A stretch of 5,945 bases of DNA from Eubacteriales bacterium (GTDB taxonomy: Bacteria; Bacillota; Clostridia; Christensenellales; UMGS416). The translations under genes were made by a program, and so were the position numbers. How positions within the stretch are numbered: the stretch's first letter is position 1; each line of letters starts with the position of its first letter. Shown here piece after piece: positions 1-5,945 of this stretch. The stretch spans positions 1 to 5,945 of the forward strand of contig JAQVWW010000100.1 in the NCBI GenBank assembly GCA_028709505.1, written 5' to 3'. Under the pieces are notes generated by a model. It made no database searches. It worked only from the letters and a program-made list of their open reading frames with translations, and was not told where the DNA came from.

Positions 1-471
1 GTGCTGGACGGCGCATCCCGCGCCGAGGCGGTAAAAGCACTGCTGGATAGTTGCAGCATTGCCGCAAAGACGGCCCAACGCGGCGAAAAGCATGTGGTTT
101 ACCTCAAGCTGGGCGAGCATATAACCGCGCTGATGGCGCTGACAGGCGCCCACGCCACGCTGCTGGACTATGAGAATGTGCGGGCCATGAAAGATCTGCG
201 CAACAACGTCAACCGTGTAGTCAACTGCGAGTCGGCCAATTTAGGAAAACTGTCCAACGCCGTAGCCCGCCAGCGCATGTGTATCGATAAGCTAATGCGC
301 GACGATCGCTTTCGCTTGCTCAACGACGACCTGCAGGCCACCGCCTACGCGCGGTTGGATCATCCCGAGGCCACGCTGCGTGAGCTGGCCGACATTTTGG
401 GCATCAGCAAGTCCGGCGTCAGCCATCGGCTAAGCCGGATTGAGGCAATGGCCAACGACGTGGCCGAATAA
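1..471 (+). CDS. whiA: WhiA-family DNA-binding regulator, C-terminal half (5' end off window)
   Basis: This is the C-terminal 156 residues of a WhiA homologue. Family members are about 310-320 residues, so roughly half, including the N-terminal LAGLIDADG-like domain, lies left of the window. The GTG at base 1 is most likely an internal Val codon and not a start. Visible signatures are the block around residues 66-80 with the NNVNRVVNCESAN core, which is strongly conserved in WhiA, and a C-terminal helix-turn-helix at about residues 124-148 with ISKSGVSHRL as its recognition part. WhiA proteins are known as sporulation regulators in Streptomyces and as division or chromosome-segregation factors in Bacillus; in Bacillota the direct targets are less clear. 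The gene is followed 49 nt later by a Crh-type gene, matching the whiA-crh order of Bacillus subtilis. The identification is firm; the exact cellular role in this organism is inferred. Confidence 0.95.
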   Translation: MLDGASRAEAVKALLDSCSIAAKTAQRGEKHVVYLKLGEHITALMALTGAHATLLDYENVRAMKDLRNNVNRVVNCESANLGKLSNAVARQRMCIDKLMRDDRFRLLNDDLQATAYARLDHPEATLRELADILGISKSGVSHRLSRIEAMANDVAE

Positions 472-474
472 ACA

Positions 475-487
475 GCGGCTTTGCCGC
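475..487 (+). other. Small GC hairpin between whiA and crh
   Basis: GCGGC at 475-479 pairs perfectly with GCCGC at 483-487 around a TTT loop. It starts four bases after the whiA stop and ends 13 bases before the crh ribosome binding site. No T-run follows, so it is not a standard intrinsic terminator. It could protect or end a processed whiA transcript, or it may be chance in GC-rich DNA. Confidence 0.3.
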
Positions 488-500
488 GGACCTGACCAAT

Positions 501-508
501 GAGAGGAG
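501..508 (+). promoter_or_regulatory. Ribosome binding site of the crh-like gene
   Basis: GAGAGGAG lies 12 nt before the ATG at 521, a slightly long spacing. An in-frame TGA at 500-502 sits just upstream of this motif, so the only plausible start in this frame is the ATG at 521. This decides the start and places the HPr-family landmarks at canonical positions 15 and 46. Confidence 0.7.
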
Positions 509-520
509 TCGAATTGCCTT

Positions 521-781
521 ATGACACGCAAAAGTCTGACCATTCGCAATGAAGAAGGCCTGCAATCCCGCCCCGCAGCGTTGCTGGTGCAAGTCGCCGG
601 CAGATACTCGTCCAACCTGTGGATTGAGCAGGGCAGCAAGCGCGTAAACGCCAAAAGTATCATGGGCGTGCTCTCTCTGCGGCTTAAAAAAGGCGATTCC
701 TTTAACATCGCGGCGTCGGGCGACGACGAGGCCGACGCGGTGGCCGCCATCACGCAGCTGATTGAACAGGGCAACCTGTAA
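521..781 (+). CDS. crh: Crh-type HPr-family protein (Gln15, Ser46)
   Basis: This 86-residue protein has the full length and fold signature of the HPr family. The active-site loop reads GLQSRPAA at residues 13-20. Position 15, where HPr has the His phosphorylated by PTS enzyme I, is Gln. The regulatory site is intact: NAKSIMG at 43-49 places Ser at exactly 46, the residue phosphorylated by HPr kinase/phosphorylase. Gln15 plus Ser46 is the defining pattern of B. subtilis Crh, which cannot carry phosphate in sugar transport but in its Ser46-P form acts as a corepressor of CcpA in catabolite repression. It follows whiA, as in Bacillus, which supports the Crh assignment. The gene probably shares a transcript with whiA and dnaE. 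An HPr paralogue of other function remains possible, because some clostridial proteins annotated as HPr also lack His15. It is cytosolic, with no signal peptide or membrane segment. Confidence 0.88.
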   Translation: MTRKSLTIRNEEGLQSRPAALLVQVAGRYSSNLWIEQGSKRVNAKSIMGVLSLRLKKGDSFNIAASGDDEADAVAAITQLIEQGNL

Positions 782-802
782 CCCTTTATAGACGCCGACA
801 TA

Positions 803-834
803 CCGGGGAACGGGGGTGACTGCCTGTTGCCCGG
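803..834 (+). other. Strong imperfect hairpin in the crh-dnaE spacer
   Basis: CCGGGGAAC at 803-811 pairs with GTTGCCCGG at 826-834 with one G-G mismatch (808/829). The stem continues inward through a G-U pair (812/825) and two G-C pairs (813/824, 814/823), leaving an 8-base loop at 815-822. That makes a 12-position stem in an 89-nt spacer, ending 36 bases before the dnaE start. The sequence after it is AT-rich (TTATATTTA at 838-846) but has no T-run, so it is not a canonical terminator. A role as an RNA-processing or stability element, or a partial attenuator that lowers dnaE expression relative to crh, is inference only. Confidence 0.4.
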
Positions 835-860
835 CCGTTATATTTACCATAGAACAAAGC

Positions 861-865
861 AGGAT
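861..865 (+). promoter_or_regulatory. Ribosome binding site of dnaE
   Basis: AGGAT at 861-865 lies 5 nt before the ATG at 871 (6 nt counting from AGGA). It supports this start, after which the PHP motif follows at residues 5-9 as expected for DnaE proteins. Confidence 0.6.
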
Positions 866-870
866 AGAAG

Positions 871-3800
871 ATGCAGTTTACCCATTTACATGTTCATACC
901 GAGTATAGTCTGCTGGACGGCGCGGCCCGCATCAAATCTCTGATACAAAAATGCGCGCAGGCCGGCATGGACTCTGTTGCTATCACCGACCACGGCGTCA
1001 TGTACGGCGTGGTGGATTTTTATAACGAGGCCAAGGCTCAGGGTATCCATCCCATCATCGGCTGCGAGGTCTATGTGGCGCCGCGCAGCATGAGCGATAA
1101 GGAAAACCAAGACCGTGAGATGTACCATCTGGTACTGCTGTGTGAAAACCAGCAGGGTTACCACAACCTTTGCAAGCTGGTATCCGCCGGCTTTGTCGAC
1201 GGCTTTTACTACCGCCCCCGCGTGGACTACGACGCGCTGCGGCGGTATTCCCGCGGCCTTATCTGCCTGTCGGCCTGCTTAAGCGGCGAGGTGGCCCGGC
1301 GCCTGGTGGACGGCCAGTACGACGAGGCCAAAAACGCGGCTCTTCGGATGCGCGACATCTTCGGGCCGGACAACTATTTTTTAGAGGTGCAGGATCACGG
1401 CCTGGAAGATCAGCGCCGCATCAACCCGCAGCTTTTCAAGCTCTCGCGCGAGACGGGTATCCCGCTGGTGGCCACCAACGATGTGCACTACGTGGAACAG
1501 GAGGACGCCGAAGCCCAGGATATCCTGCTGTGCATCCAGACCCAGCGCACCGTAGACGAGCCGGACCGCATGCGTATGGAGCGCGACGAGTTCTATTTAA
1601 AGACGCCCCAGCAGATGCAGCAGCGTTTTTCGTGGTGCCCGGATGCGCTTACGCGCACGCACGAAATCGCGTGGCGCTGCCATGTGGAGTTCGACTTTAA
1701 CACCATCCACCTGCCCAACTACGAGGTGCCCGGCAATCAGGATCATTTCGACTATTTGAAAAAGCTGTGCTATGACGGGCTTAACATGCGCTATCAGACC
1801 CCCACGAAGGAGCAGGAGCAGCGCCTGGAATACGAGCTGGGCGTCATCCGGGATATGGGTTATGTGGATTATTTTCTCATCGTGTGGGATTTTATCGACT
1901 ACGCCAAACGCCAGAACATCATCGTAGGCCCCGGCCGCGGCAGTGCCGCCGGCAGCCTGGTGGCCTATTGTCTGCGCATTACCGAAGTGGATCCCATCCG
2001 CTATCAGCTGCTGTTTGAACGGTTTTTAAACCCCGAACGCATATCGATGCCCGACATTGACGTGGATTTTTGCTACGAGCGTCGACAGGAAGTCATCGAC
2101 TACGTCATCGGAAAATACGGCGCCGATCACGTGGCCCAGATTATTACCTTTGGCACGATGGCCGCCCGGGCGGTTATCCGCGACGTGGGCAGGGCGCTGA
2201 ACATGCCCTACGGCGATGTGGACCGCATCGCCAAGCTTATCCCCACCGAACTGAAGATGACCATCGGCAAGGCGCTGGAGCAAAGCGCCGAGCTGCGCGA
2301 GAGGATGGAGGAAGATCCGCAGGTCAACCGCCTTATCACCATGGCCCGCAAATTGGAGGGCCTGCCCCGGCACGCGTCCACGCACGCCGCCGGCGTCGTG
2401 ATAAGCCGCCTGCCGCTGACCGATCACGTCCCGCTTAACCGTAACAACGATGCCATTACCACGCAGTATCCGATGGGCACCATTGAACAGCTGGGACTGC
2501 TGAAGATGGATTTTTTGGGCCTTAGGAACCTGACGGTCATCCGCGACGCGGTGAGCATGGTGGAGCAGACCACCGGTGAGAAGCTGGATATGGGGCAGCT
2601 TGCCTTTGACGATCCGGCCGTGTATCGGCTGATTTCATCCGGCGATACCGACGGCGTGTTTCAGCTGGAATCGTCGGGTATGCGCTCCTTTTTAAAAGAG
2701 CTGCAGCCCACCGAATTTGAGGATATTATTGCCGGCATCTCGCTGTACCGCCCCGGGCCGATGGACAGCATCCCCCGCTACATACAGGGCAAGCGCAACG
2801 CCGCAAGCGTGCACTACGAGCATCCCATCCTAAAGGAGACGCTGGAAGTCACCTACGGCTGCATGGTTTACCAGGAGCAAGTGATGCAGATTGTCCGCGA
2901 TATGGCGGGCTATTCGCTGGGCCGCAGCGATTTGGTGCGCCGCGCCATGTCCAAAAAGAAGGCCGACGTGATGCAAAAGGAGCGGCAGTACTTTATCTAC
3001 GGCCTGGAAGAGGATGGGCAGATCGTGGTGCCCGGCGCCCTGCGCAAGGGCGTGCCCGAGCCGGTAGCCGCCCGCGTGTTCGACGAGATGATGGACTTTG
3101 CCCAGTATGCGTTTAACAAATCCCACGCGGCGGCCTACGCCGTCGTGGCTTATTGGACGGCGTGGCTTAAGGTGCATTACCCGGTGGAGTTTATGGCGGC
3201 GCTGATGAACAGCCTGGGTACCACCGAGAAGATTGCCATCTACATCCAATATTGCCGGCGGCACGATATCCAGGTGTTACCGCCGTCTATCAACCGCAGC
3301 GCCGAGCATTTTTCGGTGGAGCAGGGCAGCATCCGTTTCGGCCTTTCGGCCATCAAAAACGTGGGCCTGGCAGCGGTGCAGCAGCTGATCCGCATCCGCC
3401 GGCAGCGCCCCTTTGCCGACTTTCACGATTTTGCCCGGCGTACGGTGGATATCGCCAACAAGCGCATGGTGGATTCTCTGATCAAAGCCGGCGCTTTTGA
3501 TGACCTGGGCCATACGCGCAGCCAGCTGGCCGCCGCCTACGAATCCGTATTGGACAGCGTGGCCCGCGAGAGCAAGCGTGTCGTGGACGGACAGGTGTCG
3601 CTGTTTGATTTGGGCGGTGCAGACGACACCCAGCCAAAGGATCAGCTGCCCTATATGGCCGAATTTTCACAGCAGGAGAAGCTCAAGTACGAAAAAGAGA
3701 TGATGGGCATCTATTTAAGCGGCCACCCGCTGGTCGAATATGAGGAGTATTTGACGGCGCAGCCATACCACACCACATCGTTTATGCAGGACGACGAAGT

Positions 3801-4380
3801 GCTCGACGGCCTGCAGGACGGCCAAAGCCTGGCCTTAAGCGGTATGATAAGCGCCATTACGTATAAAACCACGCGCTCGGGCCAGCAGATGGCTTTCGCT
3901 ACGGTGGAGGACCTCTACGGCGAAGTGGAGGTCATCATCTTTGCCAACGTGCTGCAGCGCGCCATGGGCGTCATCTATCCCGAGTCTATCATCACGGTGC
4001 GGGGGCGGGCCAGCTTCCGTGAGGACGAGGCCGGCAAACTGGTGGCGGATAGCATCACGGCGCTTAAAGTGCCGGGCAAGGCACCGGCAGCCGACAGCCC
4101 GCCGCCGCAGTATACGCCGGTGCGGGACGTTGCGCCACCCGCCGCGGCAACCGCGCCGGATAAGCTGTTTTTGCGCTTCCCGGCCAACCTCAAGCCGTTC
4201 GCGCGGGATGTATCCTACGGCGTGCTAAAGAAATATCCCGGCCGCTCCAGCGTCTATCTTCAGGACGATGGCGCCGGCAAGAAATACCTGCTGGGCGGCG
4301 AATACCGCGCCGACATCTGCGAAGATCTGCTGCGCGATTTGCGCGACGTGCTGCGCAGCGAAAACGTGAAGACCAACTAG
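871..4380 (+). CDS. dnaE: DNA polymerase III alpha subunit (DnaE)
   Basis: This is a complete 1169-residue C-family replicative DNA polymerase, within the usual DnaE range. The PHP domain (about 3-270) retains all nine expected metal ligands: H7, H9, D16, H41, E66, H86, C136, D204 and H206. The palm carries GRGSAAGS (355-362) and PDIDVDF (394-400) with D397 and D399 as catalytic aspartates; the third, D547, is in KMDFLGLR. Conserved fingers motifs include VFQLESSGM (596-604), LYRPGPM (625-631) and FNKSHAAAYA (748-757). A helix-hairpin-helix region ends near 880. QVSLF at 908-912 fits the beta-clamp-binding pentapeptide consensus. An OB fold spans about 985-1068, then a Pro/Ala-rich linker (about 1070-1096) and a small C-terminal domain (about 1098-1169). 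The C-terminal domain after the OB fold resembles DnaE1 more than the shorter Bacillus DnaE3, but that subclass is uncertain. Clostridia usually also encode PolC, which is not visible here. No frameshift or missing catalytic residue is seen. Confidence 0.98.
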   Translation: MQFTHLHVHTEYSLLDGAARIKSLIQKCAQAGMDSVAITDHGVMYGVVDFYNEAKAQGIHPIIGCEVYVAPRSMSDKENQDREMYHLVLLCENQQGYHNLCKLVSAGFVDGFYYRPRVDYDALRRYSRGLICLSACLSGEVARRLVDGQYDEAKNAALRMRDIFGPDNYFLEVQDHGLEDQRRINPQLFKLSRETGIPLVATNDVHYVEQEDAEAQDILLCIQTQRTVDEPDRMRMERDEFYLKTPQQMQQRFSWCPDALTRTHEIAWRCHVEFDFNTIHLPNYEVPGNQDHFDYLKKLCYDGLNMRYQTPTKEQEQRLEYELGVIRDMGYVDYFLIVWDFIDYAKRQNIIVGPGRGSAAGSLVAYCLRITEVDPIRYQLLFERFLNPERISMPDIDVDFCYERRQEVIDYVIGKYGADHVAQIITFGTMAARAVIRDVGRALNMPYGDVDRIAKLIPTELKMTIGKALEQSAELRERMEEDPQVNRLITMARKLEGLPRHASTHAAGVVISRLPLTDHVPLNRNNDAITTQYPMGTIEQLGLLKMDFLGLRNLTVIRDAVSMVEQTTGEKLDMGQLAFDDPAVYRLISSGDTDGVFQLESSGMRSFLKELQPTEFEDIIAGISLYRPGPMDSIPRYIQGKRNAASVHYEHPILKETLEVTYGCMVYQEQVMQIVRDMAGYSLGRSDLVRRAMSKKKADVMQKERQYFIYGLEEDGQIVVPGALRKGVPEPVAARVFDEMMDFAQYAFNKSHAAAYAVVAYWTAWLKVHYPVEFMAALMNSLGTTEKIAIYIQYCRRHDIQVLPPSINRSAEHFSVEQGSIRFGLSAIKNVGLAAVQQLIRIRRQRPFADFHDFARRTVDIANKRMVDSLIKAGAFDDLGHTRSQLAAAYESVLDSVARESKRVVDGQVSLFDLGGADDTQPKDQLPYMAEFSQQEKLKYEKEMMGIYLSGHPLVEYEEYLTAQPYHTTSFMQDDEVLDGLQDGQSLALSGMISAITYKTTRSGQQMAFATVEDLYGEVEVIIFANVLQRAMGVIYPESIITVRGRASFREDEAGKLVADSITALKVPGKAPAADSPPPQYTPVRDVAPPAAATAPDKLFLRFPANLKPFARDVSYGVLKKYPGRSSVYLQDDGAGKKYLLGGEYRADICEDLLRDLRDVLRSENVKTN

Positions 4381-4384
4381 AAAC

Positions 4385-4389
4385 GGGGA
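4385..4389 (+). promoter_or_regulatory. Ribosome binding site of the DUF3842 gene
   Basis: GGGGA at 4385-4389, followed by an A-run, lies 7 nt before the ATG at 4397 and only 4 nt after the dnaE stop. The match to AGGAGG is partial, and the 16-nt gap suggests that translation is helped by ribosomes finishing dnaE. Confidence 0.5.
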
Positions 4390-4396
4390 AAAAAAT

Positions 4397-4819
4397 ATGA
4401 CCATTGTGATTATCGACGGCCAGGGTGGCGGCGTGGGAAAGAGCCTTATCGAGCAGCTCAAGAGCGCCGGCGTGACGGCCGAACTGATTGCCGTGGGCAC
4501 CAACGCATTGGCCACCGCCAACATGCTGCGCGCCGGCGCCGCGGTGGGCGCCACCGGCGAGAACGCAGTAGTGCACAACTGCCGGCAGGCCGATATTATC
4601 TGCGGGCCCATCGGCATCGTGCTGGCCGATGCCATGTACGGTGAGCTGACGCCGCGCATGGCGCAAGCGGTGGCTGTCAGCCCTGCCCAACGCGTGCTCA
4701 TCCCCATTAGCAAGTGCCATACCTACGTGGCCGGCACTACGGCCAATACGCTGGGCGGCTATATCGACGACGCAGTGCGGAAAATTTGTCAGATTATCGG
4801 GCACAGCGCGCAGGAATAA
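4397..4819 (+). CDS. DUF3842 family protein of unknown function
   Basis: This 140-residue cytosolic protein matches my memory of the DUF3842 family along its whole length. It opens with a beta strand and glycine-rich loop, IDGQGGGVGKS at residues 6-16, which resembles a nucleotide-binding turn but is not a classic Walker A. Next come GTNALATANM (34-43), GATGENAVVHNC (51-62), CGPIGIVLADAMYGELTP (69-86) and a C-terminal part with C107 and C131. Cysteines at 62, 69, 107 and 131 are not spaced as an obvious cluster motif. The alternating strand-helix pattern suggests a small Rossmann-like domain. It starts 16 nt after dnaE and is the last gene before a strong terminator, so it is probably cotranscribed with dnaE. 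I know no established function. Binding of a nucleotide or small ligand is a guess from the glycine loop alone. Confidence 0.85.
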   Translation: MTIVIIDGQGGGVGKSLIEQLKSAGVTAELIAVGTNALATANMLRAGAAVGATGENAVVHNCRQADIICGPIGIVLADAMYGELTPRMAQAVAVSPAQRVLIPISKCHTYVAGTTANTLGGYIDDAVRKICQIIGHSAQE

Positions 4820-4829
4820 CATCGCAAGT

Positions 4830-4860
4830 AAAAAAGCAAGCCGGGCAGCTTGTTTTTTTT
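4830..4860 (+). terminator. Bidirectional rho-independent terminator
   Basis: CAAGC (4837-4841) pairs with GCTTG (4848-4852) around a CGGGCA loop. A G-T pair (4836/4853) and six A-T pairs (4830-4835 with 4854-4859) extend it to a 12-position stem. The plus strand ends in eight T (4853-4860) and the minus strand ends in six T (complement of 4830-4835). It begins 11 nt after the DUF3842 stop and lies between convergent genes, so it can end both the dnaE-DUF3842 transcript and the hydF transcript. No other T-tract hairpin is seen between these genes. Confidence 0.88.
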
Positions 4861-4907
4861 GCGCCATCCAACGCTCGAATGCAGCGCAAGAAGGAGGGCG
4901 GTAACGC

Positions 4908-4941
4908 GGCCGGACGCTGCAAAAGAGCGTCGCCGCCGGCC
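4908..4941 (-). other. Bulged inverted repeat just 3' of hydF
   Basis: On the plus strand GGCCGG (4908-4913) pairs with CCGGCC (4936-4941), and ACGCT (4914-4918) pairs with AGCGT (4926-4930). The loop is GCAAAAG (4919-4925) and a 5-base bulge, CGCCG, sits at 4931-4935. It starts six bases after the hydF stop codon in the direction of hydF transcription. No T-run follows on the minus strand, so alone it is not a canonical terminator. It may stabilise the hydF mRNA 3' end or be a copy of a dispersed repeat. Confidence 0.4.
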
Positions 4942-4947
4942 CATCGG

Positions 4948-5945
4948 CTACGCTTGTTCCAGTATCGTGGAAATATCGGCAAAGGGCGCCACGCTGCGCC
5001 GCAAAATACCCTGCATGTGCGCGATGGCAACGCCGTAGTTGGTGATGGGCACGCGTTGGTCCTGGGCGCACTGGATGCGATATTTCATCTCGCGCTGGTT
5101 GAGCATGCAGCCACCGCAGTGAATGACCAGCCGGTAGGGCGAAAGGTCGTCGGGGAACTCGCCGCCGCTGGTAAAGGAAAGGTTCAGCCGTTTGCCGGTA
5201 TGCCGGGCGAGCCAGCGCGGTATCTTAACCGTGCCGATATCATCGCACTGGCGGTGATGGGTGCAGCCTTCGGCGATGAGCACAGCGTCGCCGTCGTTTA
5301 GGCCGTCGATGGCCCGCACGCCGTGTACCGCCAGCTGCAAATCACCTTTATACCGGGCAAACAGAATGGAAAACGATGTCAGCGCGATGTCGGCGGGCGT
5401 ATCGGCCGATACCTGCGCGAACACCTGACTGTCGGTTACCACCAGCCGCGGCCTTTTGCCCAGATGCTCCAGCGTCTCGCGCAGCTGGCGTTCCTTGACG
5501 ACGATGGCGGTGGCGTCGGAATCCAGAATGTCGCGGATAGTCTGCTGTTGGGGCAGAATGAGCCGCCCCTTGGGCGCCGCGGCGTCGATGGGCGTCACCA
5601 GCACCACAAAGTCGCCGGCGCTTATTAGATCGCCGACGATACGGTGTTGCGGCTCGTCCCGGGCGGCGCGGCGGACGAGCGCCTCCTTGAGGGCGCCGAT
5701 ATTCTGCCCGGTTAGCGCGCTGACCCAGATTTCGCCGGCGGTGGCGGCGGGATCCTCAGCCAGCAAATCCAGCTTGTTATATACCACAATATGAGGGACG
5801 TTTTTTTTGCCAAAGGCTGCCAGCAGCGCCTCATCCTCGGGGGTTTTGCCCGCCGCGCCGTCCACAACCAGCACCGCCACATCGGCGCGGTTTAAGGCCT
5901 GAAGGCTTTTTTGGATGCGCAGGCGGCCCAGGTCGCCGTCGTCGT
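4948..5945 (-). CDS. hydF: [FeFe]-hydrogenase maturation GTPase HydF (5' end off window)
   Basis: The reading frame runs on the minus strand from the right edge to a TAG at 4948-4950, about 331 residues; the usual length is about 400. The missing N-terminal part should hold the P-loop and switch regions. At the edge the translation reads DDGDLGRLRIQKSL, typical of HydF just after the G3 motif, so the GTG at 5878-5880 is internal. The GTPase G4 motif NKLD (5763-5774) and a G5-like VSALTG (5704-5721) are present. The C-terminal cluster domain has CTH (5257-5265) and HCGGC (5107-5121), giving CxHx45HCxxC, the HydF [4Fe-4S] ligand pattern. HydF is the scaffold on which the 2Fe subcluster of the H-cluster is built with HydE and HydG before transfer to HydA. 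Its presence implies an [FeFe]-hydrogenase elsewhere in the genome. It converges on dnaE-DUF3842 and shares their terminator. Confidence 0.96.
   Translation of the reverse strand, partial: DDGDLGRLRIQKSLQALNRADVAVLVVDGAAGKTPEDEALLAAFGKKNVPHIVVYNKLDLLAEDPAATAGEIWVSALTGQNIGALKEALVRRAARDEPQHRIVGDLISAGDFVVLVTPIDAAAPKGRLILPQQQTIRDILDSDATAIVVKERQLRETLEHLGKRPRLVVTDSQVFAQVSADTPADIALTSFSILFARYKGDLQLAVHGVRAIDGLNDGDAVLIAEGCTHHRQCDDIGTVKIPRWLARHTGKRLNLSFTSGGEFPDDLSPYRLVIHCGGCMLNQREMKYRIQCAQDQRVPITNYGVAIAHMQGILRRSVAPFADISTILEQA

Noticed and set aside
1..3. GTG at the first base as the whiA start codon
   Set aside because: The homology is to the C-terminal half of WhiA, and the family needs about 155 more residues upstream, so this is an internal codon cut by the window edge.
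419..850. Two overlapping minus-strand open frames (123 and 143 codons) opposite crh
   Set aside because: They run antisense to a clear HPr-family gene, show no family motif, and have composition typical of reverse-frame translation.
827..855. A possible promoter before dnaE: TTGCCC, 17-nt gap, TAGAAC
   Set aside because: Each box matches the consensus at only four of six positions, the first box is part of the hairpin stem, and the implied transcript start would fall at the ribosome binding site.
1170..1700. A 176-codon plus-strand open frame inside dnaE
   Set aside because: It lies fully within the conserved PHP and early palm coding region in another frame and is Arg/Gly/Pro-rich, as expected for a shifted reading of GC-rich sequence.
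4891..4898. A good Shine-Dalgarno-like AAGGAGGG on the plus strand
   Set aside because: No start codon follows at a suitable distance, and the downstream sequence is the hydF palindrome and antisense hydF. It is probably chance.
4190..5071. A 293-codon minus-strand open frame spanning the dnaE end, DUF3842 and the hydF 3' end
   Set aside because: It overlaps three well-supported genes and a terminator, has low-complexity Arg/Ala/His-rich composition and no recognisable domain. It is a shadow of GC-rich codon bias.
5878..5880. GTG as the start of hydF
   Set aside because: The frame stays open to the right edge and the translation there matches HydF downstream of its G3 motif, so the true start is outside the window.

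Overview
The window looks like a housekeeping region of an anaerobic Bacillota (Clostridia-type) chromosome of fairly high GC. Three things suggest this. A whiA-like gene is followed by an HPr-family gene carrying Gln15 and Ser46, the Crh signature of Gram-positive carbon control. A DUF3842 protein, a family I associate mainly with Clostridia, follows dnaE. The right edge holds hydF, a maturation factor for [FeFe]-hydrogenase, which points to hydrogen metabolism. The genus cannot be named from this sequence.

Layout: four genes point right. These are the 3' half of whiA (1-471), a crh/HPr-like gene (521-781), a complete dnaE (871-4380) and a DUF3842 gene (4397-4819). The gaps are 49, 89 and 16 nt, each following gene has its own ribosome binding site, and I see no canonical terminator between them, so they probably form one transcription unit whose promoter lies left of the window. 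The 49-nt and 89-nt gaps each contain a GC-rich hairpin without a U-tract. The run ends at a strong A-tract/T-tract hairpin (4830-4860). On the minus strand hydF (4948-5945) converges on that terminator. Its 5' end is cut by the right edge.

Function: WhiA (DNA-binding regulator linked to division and growth), Crh (Ser-phosphorylated corepressor candidate for CcpA) and DnaE (replicative polymerase alpha subunit) form a growth-linked group. DUF3842 has no established role that I know. HydF belongs to a different process, assembly of the hydrogenase H-cluster, and is transcribed separately.

No gene-free stretch exceeds 300 bases. I see no tRNA, rRNA, CRISPR array, insertion sequence or sign of recent transfer. 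I did not find a convincing new multi-gene system. The points most worth a second look are the Crh-type substitution, the complete metal-ligand set in the DnaE PHP domain, the hairpin before dnaE, and the uncharacterised DUF3842 protein.
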